DNA of 15,159 nucleotides from CAINEC01 sp046303115 (GTDB taxonomy: Bacteria; Bacteroidota; Bacteroidia; AKYH767-A; OLB10): the NCBI GenBank assembly GCA_046303115.1, contig JBKCGZ010000051.1, positions 1 through 15,159 on the forward strand, read 5' to 3'. Below are positions 6,794-14,086 of the stretch, in pieces. The number at the start of each line of letters is the position of its first letter. The first letter of the stretch is position 1. The translations under genes and the position numbers were made by a program. The notes beneath the pieces are model-generated. The model was not told where the DNA came from, did not search any database, and saw nothing but the letters and a program-made list of their open reading frames with translations.

Positions 6794-8716
6794 TTACTTA
6801 ACCATTAAAGTACGAGTTAATTTCTCAGCACCTACAGTTACAGAGTAAGTATATAATCCTGCGTTGAAACCAGCAAGATCTAAAGTGATTACGTTAGAAC
6901 CAGCGTTTAAGTTATTTAAAGTTTCAGTTTTAACTAATTTACCTAATACATTATACAACTCAACTGTTACATTAGAGTTAGCATTTAAATTTAATTCAAA
7001 ACGAGTTGTACCGTTAACTGGGTTAGGGTAGTTTTGGCTCATTGAGAATGAATTTGAAGTAGCAACTTCAGAAACACCAACTGGATTTGTCCAAGAAACG
7101 AAGATGATATCGTTAGTTGAAGTGTTTTGAGGACCATAAACTGAAGTATTGTTTACGAAATACTCAGGGCAAGGATCACGTTGGTAAACGACACTAATTG
7201 CATTACCATTGTTTTTAGCGATTGATGGCCAAACACCTTCTTGGTATTCACCGTCACCACCTTGAGCAGCTGAAGGAACTAAATCTTCTGGTGTAGACCA
7301 AGTCGCTCCCATATCTGTTGAGTAAGTTAAGAAAATGTGACGTAATGCAGCATTATAGTTAATAGTATCTGTCGCTTCAGAAACTGAAGAATATACTAGG
7401 AATACATTGTTGTTTCCGTCAAATCCGATTTGTGGATGAATTGTTAAACCACCATTTCCATAACGTCCAAATGAAAGATCAGTTCCGTTACCAGCAGGTA
7501 ACGTAAATTGACCGTCACCATTTTGGTCAACTAAACCAGCAACTTCAGCTGGAGCTGACATACCTTCATTCCAGTACATGATACCAGAAGTTGTTAAGAA
7601 GATTCCTAATGAAGTACCAGCAGTTGTATCATCATCTAAACAACGCATTAAGCTCCAAGTTGCGTGAACAGATCCGTTGTTGTCTAATGTTACATTTATA
7701 TCACCAGCATTCGATAAGATAGTATCAGCTACGCCGTCACCGTCAACATCAGAAGTAAGTGGTGCATAATCAAAAGCAGTGTTATAAGCCGCGATAGGAG
7801 CAGCTTCGATAATTGTTTTTGTCCAAGTTGTTCCGTTGTCAGTAGATTTCCACATAACAACATCACACATAAGGTCACAAGCAGCAACAACTACAGTGTT
7901 ACCACTGCAATCAATGCTATAGTTTTCTGCACTGAAACCAGCATAGAAAGATGAATCGCAACCAGGTAATACAACGTGTTGAATATCCCAAGTAAGGCCA
8001 CCGTCTTGTGAACGAGAATAAGTTAAAGGACCATTTTGGCCTAAGATTGGAGTTGTTCCTGAACCTTGAGAGTTTACGATAGCATGAACAGAGTTTCCAT
8101 TAGGTCCGCCAGTTGCTAATCTCCACCAGATATCCGAACCTGGAGTTGTTCCACCTGTTGGAGTGTAAGCTGTCCAAGCACCTGTTCCCTTAGTTCTTTT
8201 CATAAGGTATCCGGCACCAGCACCCGTGTGTGATAATGTATACTCATTACCACCTGATACTGCCATGTTAGCAAATCCAGTACGAGTTGCACCTTCTAAA
8301 CGAGCTGTTGGCAAAGCACCCCAAGCAGTTCCATCAAAGTAGTTGTAACCAGTACCACGATCAGGGTATCCAGATTGGTTAGCTGAGAATGTCCAAGCTG
8401 CAGAGAAAGTTCCGTCACCATTGTTAACGATACGACGAGCTGGTCCACGGTTAGATTGTAAATCATACAATGTGTTACCAATTACAAACTCAGTTTGAGT
8501 TGCACTTGTTCTGTACGATTGAGAAACGCTTGCTGACGGTGCAGCAGGTACGCGAACTGGTGTGTAGTTGTCGATGCCAGTTGTTTGCATTTGTGCCTTA
8601 GCCACTTTATTGTAACGGCTCGCATTCTTTAAGGTAACTTTGTTACCAGCGCGATTTTGAGCTGAAACAGAAAGTGCTACTGTTAATGCGATTCCGCAAA
8701 GTAGTAGTTTTTTCAT
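6794..8716 (-). CDS. Secreted Asp-box (BNR repeat) protein with T9SS type A sorting domain
   Basis: A 640-residue exported protein. Residues 1-20 are a signal peptide (Lys-Lys, hydrophobic core, VSAQ), targeting Sec. The body is probably a beta-propeller: three Asp boxes (S-x-D-x-G-x-T-W) stand at 236-243, 291-298 and 466-473, as in sialidases and other BNR proteins. I cannot see a sialidase catalytic site (no clear Arg triad), so enzyme activity is not claimed. DVDGDGVADT (323-332) and DQNGDGQFT (397-405) resemble calcium-binding loops. Residues about 556-640 are the T9SS C-terminal domain, with QNYPNPV, ELYNVLGKLV and LNAGLY-like blocks, ending in TLMVK; family members are carried across the outer membrane and attached to the surface or released. 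Its base composition looks richer in G+C than its neighbours, consistent with strong expression. It has its own promoter upstream. Natural ligand is unknown. Confidence 0.93.
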   Translation of the reverse strand: MKKLLLCGIALTVALSVSAQNRAGNKVTLKNASRYNKVAKAQMQTTGIDNYTPVRVPAAPSASVSQSYRTSATQTEFVIGNTLYDLQSNRGPARRIVNNGDGTFSAAWTFSANQSGYPDRGTGYNYFDGTAWGALPTARLEGATRTGFANMAVSGGNEYTLSHTGAGAGYLMKRTKGTGAWTAYTPTGGTTPGSDIWWRLATGGPNGNSVHAIVNSQGSGTTPILGQNGPLTYSRSQDGGLTWDIQHVVLPGCDSSFYAGFSAENYSIDCSGNTVVVAACDLMCDVVMWKSTDNGTTWTKTIIEAAPIAAYNTAFDYAPLTSDVDGDGVADTILSNAGDINVTLDNNGSVHATWSLMRCLDDDTTAGTSLGIFLTTSGIMYWNEGMSAPAEVAGLVDQNGDGQFTLPAGNGTDLSFGRYGNGGLTIHPQIGFDGNNNVFLVYSSVSEATDTINYNAALRHIFLTYSTDMGATWSTPEDLVPSAAQGGDGEYQEGVWPSIAKNNGNAISVVYQRDPCPEYFVNNTSVYGPQNTSTNDIIFVSWTNPVGVSEVATSNSFSMSQNYPNPVNGTTRFELNLNANSNVTVELYNVLGKLVKTETLNNLNAGSNVITLDLAGFNAGLYTYSVTVGAEKLTRTLMVK

Positions 8717-8771
8717 GTTAAATGGTTTTTTAGTTATTGATTGTTAATTGTAAATAATTTTTTTTGTTTTT

Positions 8772-8792
8772 TCGAGTAGTAAAAACCCTCGA
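8772..8792 (-). promoter_or_regulatory. Possible 5'-terminal mRNA hairpin of the T9SS gene
   Basis: On the minus strand TCGAG pairs with CTCGA, and inside it GGT can pair with ACT beside a bulged A, closing a TTTT loop. It begins 4 bases after the -7 box at 8797-8804, so it would lie at or next to the 5' end of the transcript. An A-rich unstructured stretch runs from it to the ATG at 8716. No U-run follows, so it is not a terminator. A protective 5' hairpin is inferred. Confidence 0.4.
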
Positions 8793-8796
8793 CCGA

Positions 8797-8826
8797 CAAA
8801 TCTAATAGTTTTTAGTTTATTACCAA
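8797..8826 (-). promoter_or_regulatory. Bacteroidota-type promoter of the T9SS gene
   Basis: On the minus strand TTG (8826-8824) is separated by 19 bases from TAGATTTG (8804-8797), an exact match to the TTG-N19-21-TAnnTTTG consensus of the Bacteroidota primary sigma factor. It lies immediately after the flippase stop codon and gives a leader of about 70-75 bases before the ATG at 8716. Confidence 0.75.
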
Positions 8827-8842
8827 GTAAAAACAAGGATTT

Positions 8843-10141
8843 TTACCTACAGAAGTTTTCAACAAAAAAATAAAGGAAAATAGTAATTATCGTAAAAATA
8901 AACCACTTCGATATATTGGTATATAGTTGAAAATCAATTCCGAGTGTTTTTAAACGATATGTCAAAATCACTTTCTCGCTTAGGAATGCAATCACCGTTC
9001 CATAAGCAATACCAATCATCCCGAATTGCCACATTAAAACTATGCTTGAAACAAAATTTATAGCAATTTCCCAATAAGACGTTTTAAGGATTATATCGCT
9101 GCGTTTTAATGCTAATATGACAGATTGGGGAAATATCATTCTGCTGATGATAAGCAACAGATAAATATTAAATATACTAGCACTTTGAACGAAGGTAGCA
9201 CTGAAAATTAGGGGATATAAAAATTTACTGCACAGCAAAAAGATCCATGTAATCGGAAATAATACATTCATTAATCTTGTGCTCTGTTGCTTTAGTTCCT
9301 CCAATGCTAAATGCTGATTTTCTTGTTTTGCAATCTGGCTTACCATGGCAAGACTTAAGGAATTCGCCAACAATAATGATAATGGAAATTCTTTTGCTCC
9401 GTATTTGAAAATAGCGAAGGCTTCATTTCCGAAAAAATGTATCACTAAAAAGCTATCGATGTAGTCGGCTGATCCACTAATTAGTAATCCGAATATTAAC
9501 GGACTGCATGCTTTTAAAAATGGCCAATCAGGAGTAAAACGAAAATTGATTTTTTCAAATCGCAAATTGTAAAGCAACACAAGCGTTTTCCATAATGAAA
9601 TTGCTACAAGCGCCAACGCAAAGTTCTTTGAATTAGGTACGGTTAATACAACAATTGTTATTGCTAAAATCTGAATACAAAAATTGCCAATTGCATAGAG
9701 CGTTAACTTGTTAGTGTTTTCTTTTATAAGATAGTAATGTTCATTGAAAAATGTTAGTGTGTTAAGCAACAAATAAACTCCAATTAAAATAATTGTTGGG
9801 TAGCCGAAATTTAACGACTTGTCAAAAATGAGTAAATACAAGACTGCAATAACAGACGAAATTATTCCAAGAAAAAACTGGCTACTAATTGTTTTACTTA
9901 ATAGTCCTTTTTTGTCGGACTCATGATGATAACTGGTAAGTAATGTTTGATAAATCCCACCAATCCAAAAGAAACTTACTAGTCCTCCTAAAAACAATAT
10001 GAATTCATATTGACCTATAATCGGTAATGCAACTCCAAATTTTGCCAGTATGACTCCAGAAAGAAACAATCCAGCGTATCTCGCAACCTGAAAGAACTGC
10101 AGATAATTAGCAATAGTTAATTTGTTGAATAGTTGCTTCAC
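8843..10141 (-). CDS. Oligosaccharide flippase family (Wzx-like) membrane protein
   Basis: A 432-residue integral membrane protein with about 12 or more hydrophobic segments spread over its whole length and few conserved polar motifs, as in the MOP/PST flippases that move lipid-linked polysaccharide units across the inner membrane. Suggestive blocks are the N-terminal VARYAGLFLSGVILAKFG, FGLLISGSADYIDSFLVIHFFG (about 217-238) with its membrane-embedded Asp, and GMIGIAYGTVIAF near the C-terminus. The start codon is GTG at 10141, directly after the TAA of the copper ATPase gene (TAAGTG), and no nearby ATG fits, so translation is probably coupled. No glycosyltransferase or polymerase gene is adjacent, so the exported sugar is unknown. 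The superfamily is clear, the substrate is not. Confidence 0.82.
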   Translation of the reverse strand: MKQLFNKLTIANYLQFFQVARYAGLFLSGVILAKFGVALPIIGQYEFILFLGGLVSFFWIGGIYQTLLTSYHHESDKKGLLSKTISSQFFLGIISSVIAVLYLLIFDKSLNFGYPTIILIGVYLLLNTLTFFNEHYYLIKENTNKLTLYAIGNFCIQILAITIVVLTVPNSKNFALALVAISLWKTLVLLYNLRFEKINFRFTPDWPFLKACSPLIFGLLISGSADYIDSFLVIHFFGNEAFAIFKYGAKEFPLSLLLANSLSLAMVSQIAKQENQHLALEELKQQSTRLMNVLFPITWIFLLCSKFLYPLIFSATFVQSASIFNIYLLLIISRMIFPQSVILALKRSDIILKTSYWEIAINFVSSIVLMWQFGMIGIAYGTVIAFLSEKVILTYRLKTLGIDFQLYTNISKWFIFTIITIFLYFFVENFCR

Positions 10142-12262
10142 TTATTTATTTTTAATTCTTAATGAATTACCAATTACAATTACATCTGATAATCCCATCG
10201 ATAAAGAAGCTATCATTGGATGCAATAAACCTGTTGCAGCAAATGGAATAGCAATGATATTATAAATGAAAGCCCAAAATAAATTTTGTCTGATAATTTT
10301 ATTGGTGAATTGGGATAGCACTTTGATCTTTTTCAAACCTTCTAACGGTTTTTTTGTCATTAAAATAATTTCACCACTGTTGATAGCTATCGAACTTCCA
10401 TCTCCTATTGCTAAACTCAAATTCGCTAAACTTAACGCAGCAGCATCGTTGATTCCATCTCCAATCATAGCAACTGCATGTGATTTCGATTTTCGCTCAA
10501 TATATTCAGCTTTTTCCTGAGGTAATTGCTGAGCTAAATAATAATCTATTCCAAGTTCTTTTGCAATCGATTCACAACGTTCAGAAGTATCACCACTAAG
10601 TATAGTGGTTTTTATTTTTTCTGACTTTAACCATTCAATTACTTCTTTCGCCTCTTGCCTTATTTCATCTTTTAATTCGATAAAAGCTAACAGCTCTTTG
10701 TTTTTGAATAAATACACCTGGAATTTTGAGTCAGTAATTACAGGAGCAAATTTACCACTTCCTAAATAGTATTCATTGCCATCTTTATCCTTCGCAAATA
10801 TTCCCTTGCCTTTGATTTCCTGAACTTCATGAAATGCGATAGATGCATTCGCTAAATCAGAATTCTCAAGATGTGCTATAATCGATTTGGCTATCGGGTG
10901 ACTCGAATATTGTTCGAGCGAAAATAATATTCGTGGGGTTAATACATCGTCGTTAGTATAATTAATTGTTTCGATTTTAAACTTTCCGGTAGTAAGCGTT
11001 CCGGTTTTGTCAAATACAATTTCTTCTATTTTTTGAATTTTATCAAATACATCACCACCTTTAATTAACATTCCTTTTTTTGCAGCATTGCCAATACTTA
11101 CAGCTACAGCGGTAGGGATAGCTAATCCCATTGCACAAGGACAAGAAATGACTAATACTGCAATCGCTCTTAACATCGAATTGGTTGTAGAAACATCAAA
11201 TAAAAAATGATTAATAATAAAAGTGATTATTGAAATCCCAATCACTGAAGGAACAAAAACTAAACTGACTTTATCGCTTAACTTTTGAATAGATGGTTTT
11301 TTGAATGTTGATTTTTTTACGAGATCAATCATACTTGAAAGGGAAGTGTCATTTCCACATTTTTCTACAATGAATTTGATAGATCCTTCCAACAAAATAG
11401 TTCCAGCTAAAACTTTATCATTAACTGATTTTGATTCTGGTATCGATTCGCCAGTTAATGCAGACGCGTCTACTAACCCATATCCTTCGTAGATCAAACC
11501 ATCAGCAGGAATTTTATCACCTGAGTTTACTAATATTAAATCATTCGGATTCAATAAATCGATTTCTATTTCTACTGATCCTTCATTATTGCTATACGCA
11601 TTTGTTATTCGTCTTGCTTTTGAGGGCTGCATTTTAATTAATGCCGAAATAGAAGAGTTGGTTCGTTTCAAACTTTTTTCTTCAATCAAGTTTCCTATTA
11701 ATACAAATGTGATTATGGATGCTGTTGTTTCAAAGAAATTATACTTCATCCATTCCTCGTGTGAAACAGCGAGTAAATAGCCCGCTATACTATAAATGTA
11801 TGAGGTGATTGCGCCCATCATAATTAGTACATCCATATTCGGACGTAATTGTAGCATTGATCCTAAAGCGCTTTTTCCAAAGTGATGAAGTCCTGTTATT
11901 AAAACAACAGATGACAATATTATTTGAAATAAAAAACAATGTGTCCAACCTTCATTAAAAATCATGGTAGACCAAAGTGGAATCGTAAAAATTAATGCGA
12001 GTATTGTCTTTATGAAAAGTGGAGAGTATTTCTTTTCATCGTGACCTTCTATTTTAATTCCTGAAGCATTATAACCTAATTTGTTAATTTCATTAATAAC
12101 AAAATCGGTTTGTTGTTCTCCAACCGTCTCAAATTCTACCTCACCGCTGTCGTAAAATACATGTACACCTCTGATTCCTTTACTTGTTAAGTGTCTGTCA
12201 ATGCCCTGAGCACAACTTGAACAGGTCATTCCTTTAACTGATAAAGTAGTTTTATTTGACAT
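10142..12262 (-). CDS. copA: Copper-type heavy-metal P1B ATPase (CopA-like)
   Basis: An inner-membrane pump that uses ATP to export a soft metal ion, probably Cu(I). With the chosen ATG it has 706 residues. An N-terminal metal-binding domain carries GMTCSSC (Cys14, Cys17). Eight membrane segments are expected, with CPC at 374-376 in the sixth. Catalytic motifs are TGES (270-273), DKTGT with the phosphorylated Asp418, SHP with His455, and GDGIND (601-606). Tyr-Asn at 667-668 fits the copper group; the eighth segment reads MGLSDVIVIGNSLRI, where copper pumps usually have MxxSS, so the second Ser is Asp here. Upstream extension to a TTG at 12283 adds seven residues (MKCYICY) outside the family alignment and is less likely. 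The gene is followed without a gap by the flippase. Copper is the best guess, with the TM8 change as a caution. Confidence 0.92.
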   Translation of the reverse strand: MSNKTTLSVKGMTCSSCAQGIDRHLTSKGIRGVHVFYDSGEVEFETVGEQQTDFVINEINKLGYNASGIKIEGHDEKKYSPLFIKTILALIFTIPLWSTMIFNEGWTHCFLFQIILSSVVLITGLHHFGKSALGSMLQLRPNMDVLIMMGAITSYIYSIAGYLLAVSHEEWMKYNFFETTASIITFVLIGNLIEEKSLKRTNSSISALIKMQPSKARRITNAYSNNEGSVEIEIDLLNPNDLILVNSGDKIPADGLIYEGYGLVDASALTGESIPESKSVNDKVLAGTILLEGSIKFIVEKCGNDTSLSSMIDLVKKSTFKKPSIQKLSDKVSLVFVPSVIGISIITFIINHFLFDVSTTNSMLRAIAVLVISCPCAMGLAIPTAVAVSIGNAAKKGMLIKGGDVFDKIQKIEEIVFDKTGTLTTGKFKIETINYTNDDVLTPRILFSLEQYSSHPIAKSIIAHLENSDLANASIAFHEVQEIKGKGIFAKDKDGNEYYLGSGKFAPVITDSKFQVYLFKNKELLAFIELKDEIRQEAKEVIEWLKSEKIKTTILSGDTSERCESIAKELGIDYYLAQQLPQEKAEYIERKSKSHAVAMIGDGINDAAALSLANLSLAIGDGSSIAINSGEIILMTKKPLEGLKKIKVLSQFTNKIIRQNLFWAFIYNIIAIPFAATGLLHPMIASLSMGLSDVIVIGNSLRIKNK

Positions 12263-12266
12263 GTAG

Positions 12267-12274
12267 CAAATGTA
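12267..12274 (-). promoter_or_regulatory. Possible -7 box of the copA operon
   Basis: TACATTTG on the minus strand matches TAnnTTTG exactly and ends four bases before the ATG at 12262. No TTG stands at the expected 19-21 base distance upstream. If used, the transcript would be leaderless or nearly so. It may be a chance match, since the same bases encode part of the alternative TTG-start extension. Confidence 0.3.
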
Positions 12275-12331
12275 GCACTTCAACCTTTAATATTATGAAA
12301 TCAGCAGGTTCTAGAATTTATTTTTAGCAAT

Positions 12332-12363
12332 TTGCTTTAATTAAAAATAAAATTTTAATTTTG
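12332..12363 (+). promoter_or_regulatory. tRNA-His promoter
   Basis: TTG at 12332-12334 is separated by 21 bases from TAATTTTG at 12356-12363, an exact fit to the Bacteroidota consensus. It ends 11 bases before the first base of the tRNA, so transcription would begin only a few bases upstream of the mature 5' end. Confidence 0.7.
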
Positions 12364-12374
12364 CACCCACTTAC

Positions 12375-12449
12375 GGTGATTGTAGCTCAGTTGGTTAGAG
12401 CGCCTGATTGTGGTTCAGGAGGTCGAGGGTTCGAGACCCTTCATTCACC
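12375..12449 (+). tRNA. tRNA-His (anticodon GTG)
   Basis: A full cloverleaf can be drawn: acceptor GTGATTG (12376-12382) with CATTCAC (12442-12448), D stem GCTC/GAGC, anticodon stem CCTGA/TCAGG around TTGTGGT with anticodon GTG at 12410-12412, variable loop AGGTC, and T stem GAGGG/CCCTT around TTCGAGA. The extra G at -1 (12375) opposite discriminator C73 (12449) is the identity element of tRNA-His and is encoded here. CCA is not encoded. Position 5 against 68 is T-T and does not pair. The gene has its own promoter and terminator. Confidence 0.96.
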
Positions 12450-12452
12450 CTT

Positions 12453-12480
12453 AAAGGTCCTGTAAATCAGGGCCTTTTTT
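12453..12480 (+). terminator. Terminator after tRNA-His
   Basis: AAAGGTCCTG (12453-12462) pairs with CAGGGCCTTT (12468-12477) over 10 bp including one G-T pair, around a TAAAT loop, and runs into six T (12475-12480). It starts three bases after the tRNA end. Confidence 0.88.
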
Positions 12481-12538
12481 ATTTTATCGACTACGCAAAT
12501 TCATTTGTTTTAAGCTTTTTTAATGGCTTGATAATACC

Positions 12539-12546
12539 TAAATTTG
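12539..12546 (+). promoter_or_regulatory. Likely -7 box of the GAPDH gene
   Basis: TAAATTTG matches TAnnTTTG exactly, 20 bases before the ATG at 12567. No TTG is found at the ideal 19-21 base distance; the nearest ones are 8 and 31 bases upstream. It lies after the tRNA terminator, so the gene needs its own promoter. The leader would be short and A-rich without a Shine-Dalgarno sequence. Confidence 0.5.
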
Positions 12547-12566
12547 CACACCCAAAAAAATCTATT

Positions 12567-14036
12567 ATGTCAGCAACAAATACAAATTCTGATTTAATGC
12601 AGAACTATGATCGTCAACTAGGCGATTGGATTGAATCAGAAAAATCCGCAATTGAGTTAATCCATATTATTGGTAATTTATGGTTTAATAAGTCTATTGA
12701 ATTGGTGATTTTTAGAAATCAATTAGTAGATAGAAGTGCAAGTCAAATCATGAACTTACATCAATATGCTCATGATTTTGTAAAAAAACCAATTCATGTC
12801 AAAGATACTTTGGCAATTGCCCGTGCAATTCTAGAAATGGATATAGCTCCATCAAAAATTGATGTAGGTAAATTGGCTTTCGAGTGGGATCATGAAAAAG
12901 CAGGAAGTGATTTACAATCTTTTTTGAATAACAAGTTAGTCGATTTTATTGGACTTGATAAAAAACAATTAGTGCCTCGTGATATCGTGTTATACGGTTT
13001 TGGACGTATCGGACGTATCCTTGCGCGTGAGTTAGTAGCTCAAGCAGGAAAAGGGGAACAGCTTCGTTTAAAAGCGATTGTTGTGCGTAGTCGTTCAGAA
13101 GATGATTTATCAAAGCGTGCGGAGTTATTAAGAAATGATTCAGTTCACGGACCATTCCCAGGAACTGTTATAGAAGACAAAGAAAAGAATGCTTTAATCG
13201 TAAATGGTCATACCATTTTTGTAATTGATGCTAAGAATCCTGAAGACATCGACTACACGACATATGGAATCAATAATGCCTTATTAATTGATAATACTGG
13301 TGCTTCAAGAGATCGTGCTGGTTTATCAAAACATCTTTCTGCTAAAGGCGTTGATAAAGTATTATTGACGGCTCCAGGAAAAGGTGATATTCCAAATGTA
13401 GTGTATGGTGTTAATCAAAAGAATCATGCAGCTGACGAGAAAATATTCTCTGCAGCTTCATGTACAACAAATGCAATTGTTCCGGTTTTAGAGGTGATTG
13501 AAAAAACGTTAGGCATTGAAAGAGGTCATATTGAAACCATTCACTCTTATACTAATGACCAGAATTTATTAGATAACTATCATAGCAAATACCGTCGTGG
13601 AAGATCAGCTGCGATGAATATGGTTATTACTGAAACCGGAGCTGACAAAGCTGTAACTAAGGTTATTCCTCAGTTGGATGGTAAGCTTACTGGTAATTCA
13701 GTGCGTGTACCGACACCTGATGTATCATTAGCGATTTTAAACCTTACCGTTAATAAGGAAGTTACTAAAGAAATGGTAAACGATATTTTAAAAGATGCTG
13801 CATTAAATGGAGCATTAGTAGAGCAGATTCAATTTATGCAGAGCAATGAGCTTGTATCTAGCGATCTTATCGGTAATCCGTGTGCATCAATCGTAGATAG
13901 TCCTGCAACAATTATATCGAAAGATAAAAAAGCAATGGTGCTTTATATCTGGTATGATAACGAATATGGATATAGCCGTCAGGTATTACGTTTTGCTAAA
14001 TATTTAGCTGATGTTATTCGATTAACTTACTATTAA
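12567..14036 (+). CDS. gap: Glyceraldehyde-3-phosphate dehydrogenase, long form
   Basis: The enzyme interconverts glyceraldehyde 3-phosphate and 1,3-bisphosphoglycerate in the cytoplasm. From the ATG at 12567 it has 489 residues, against about 335 in the common form; the first 138 or so are a mostly helical extension with no motif I recognise, seen in long GAPDHs of Bacteroidota. The catalytic part shows YGFGRIGRI (143-151), DSVHG (191-195), SAASCTTN with Cys299, HSYTNDQ with His326, the RRGRSAAMNM segment, and WYDNEYGYS (462-470). By spacing from DSVHG, the Asp that selects NAD in classical enzymes falls on Ser177 within VVRSRSEDD, next to Arg174 and Arg176, which hints at NADP use. The open frame runs upstream to 12408 through the tRNA, but that extension cannot be real. 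A hairpin at 14057-14082 ends the gene. Confidence 0.94.
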   Translation: MSATNTNSDLMQNYDRQLGDWIESEKSAIELIHIIGNLWFNKSIELVIFRNQLVDRSASQIMNLHQYAHDFVKKPIHVKDTLAIARAILEMDIAPSKIDVGKLAFEWDHEKAGSDLQSFLNNKLVDFIGLDKKQLVPRDIVLYGFGRIGRILARELVAQAGKGEQLRLKAIVVRSRSEDDLSKRAELLRNDSVHGPFPGTVIEDKEKNALIVNGHTIFVIDAKNPEDIDYTTYGINNALLIDNTGASRDRAGLSKHLSAKGVDKVLLTAPGKGDIPNVVYGVNQKNHAADEKIFSAASCTTNAIVPVLEVIEKTLGIERGHIETIHSYTNDQNLLDNYHSKYRRGRSAAMNMVITETGADKAVTKVIPQLDGKLTGNSVRVPTPDVSLAILNLTVNKEVTKEMVNDILKDAALNGALVEQIQFMQSNELVSSDLIGNPCASIVDSPATIISKDKKAMVLYIWYDNEYGYSRQVLRFAKYLADVIRLTYY

Positions 14037-14056
14037 AATTTATTAGCATAAAAAGG

Positions 14057-14086
14057 AAAGGCTCATCATTCGATGAGCCTTTTTTT
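14057..14086. terminator. Bidirectional terminator between GAPDH and the sigma factor
   Basis: AAAGGCTCATC (14057-14067) pairs perfectly with GATGAGCCTTT (14072-14082) around an ATTC loop and continues into T up to 14086. It starts 20 bases after the GAPDH stop. On the minus strand it directly follows the sigma-factor TAA (14087-14085), whose bases overlap the T-run, and ends in TTTCCTTTTT, so it can serve both genes. Confidence 0.88.

Noticed and set aside
12263..12283. TTG-started extension of copA encoding CYIC
   Set aside because: The Cys-x-x-Cys looks metal-binding, but the start codon is weak, it precedes the normal family N-terminus and it overlaps a possible -7 box.
12309..12316. Palindrome TTCTAGAA upstream of copA
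   Set aside because: Considered as a metal-sensor operator, but it is only 8 bases and matches no operator I can name with confidence.
12408..12566. N-terminal extension of GAPDH starting inside the tRNA
   Set aside because: It would read through the tRNA and its terminator, while the ATG at 12567 follows a good -7 box and begins a normal long-form GAPDH.
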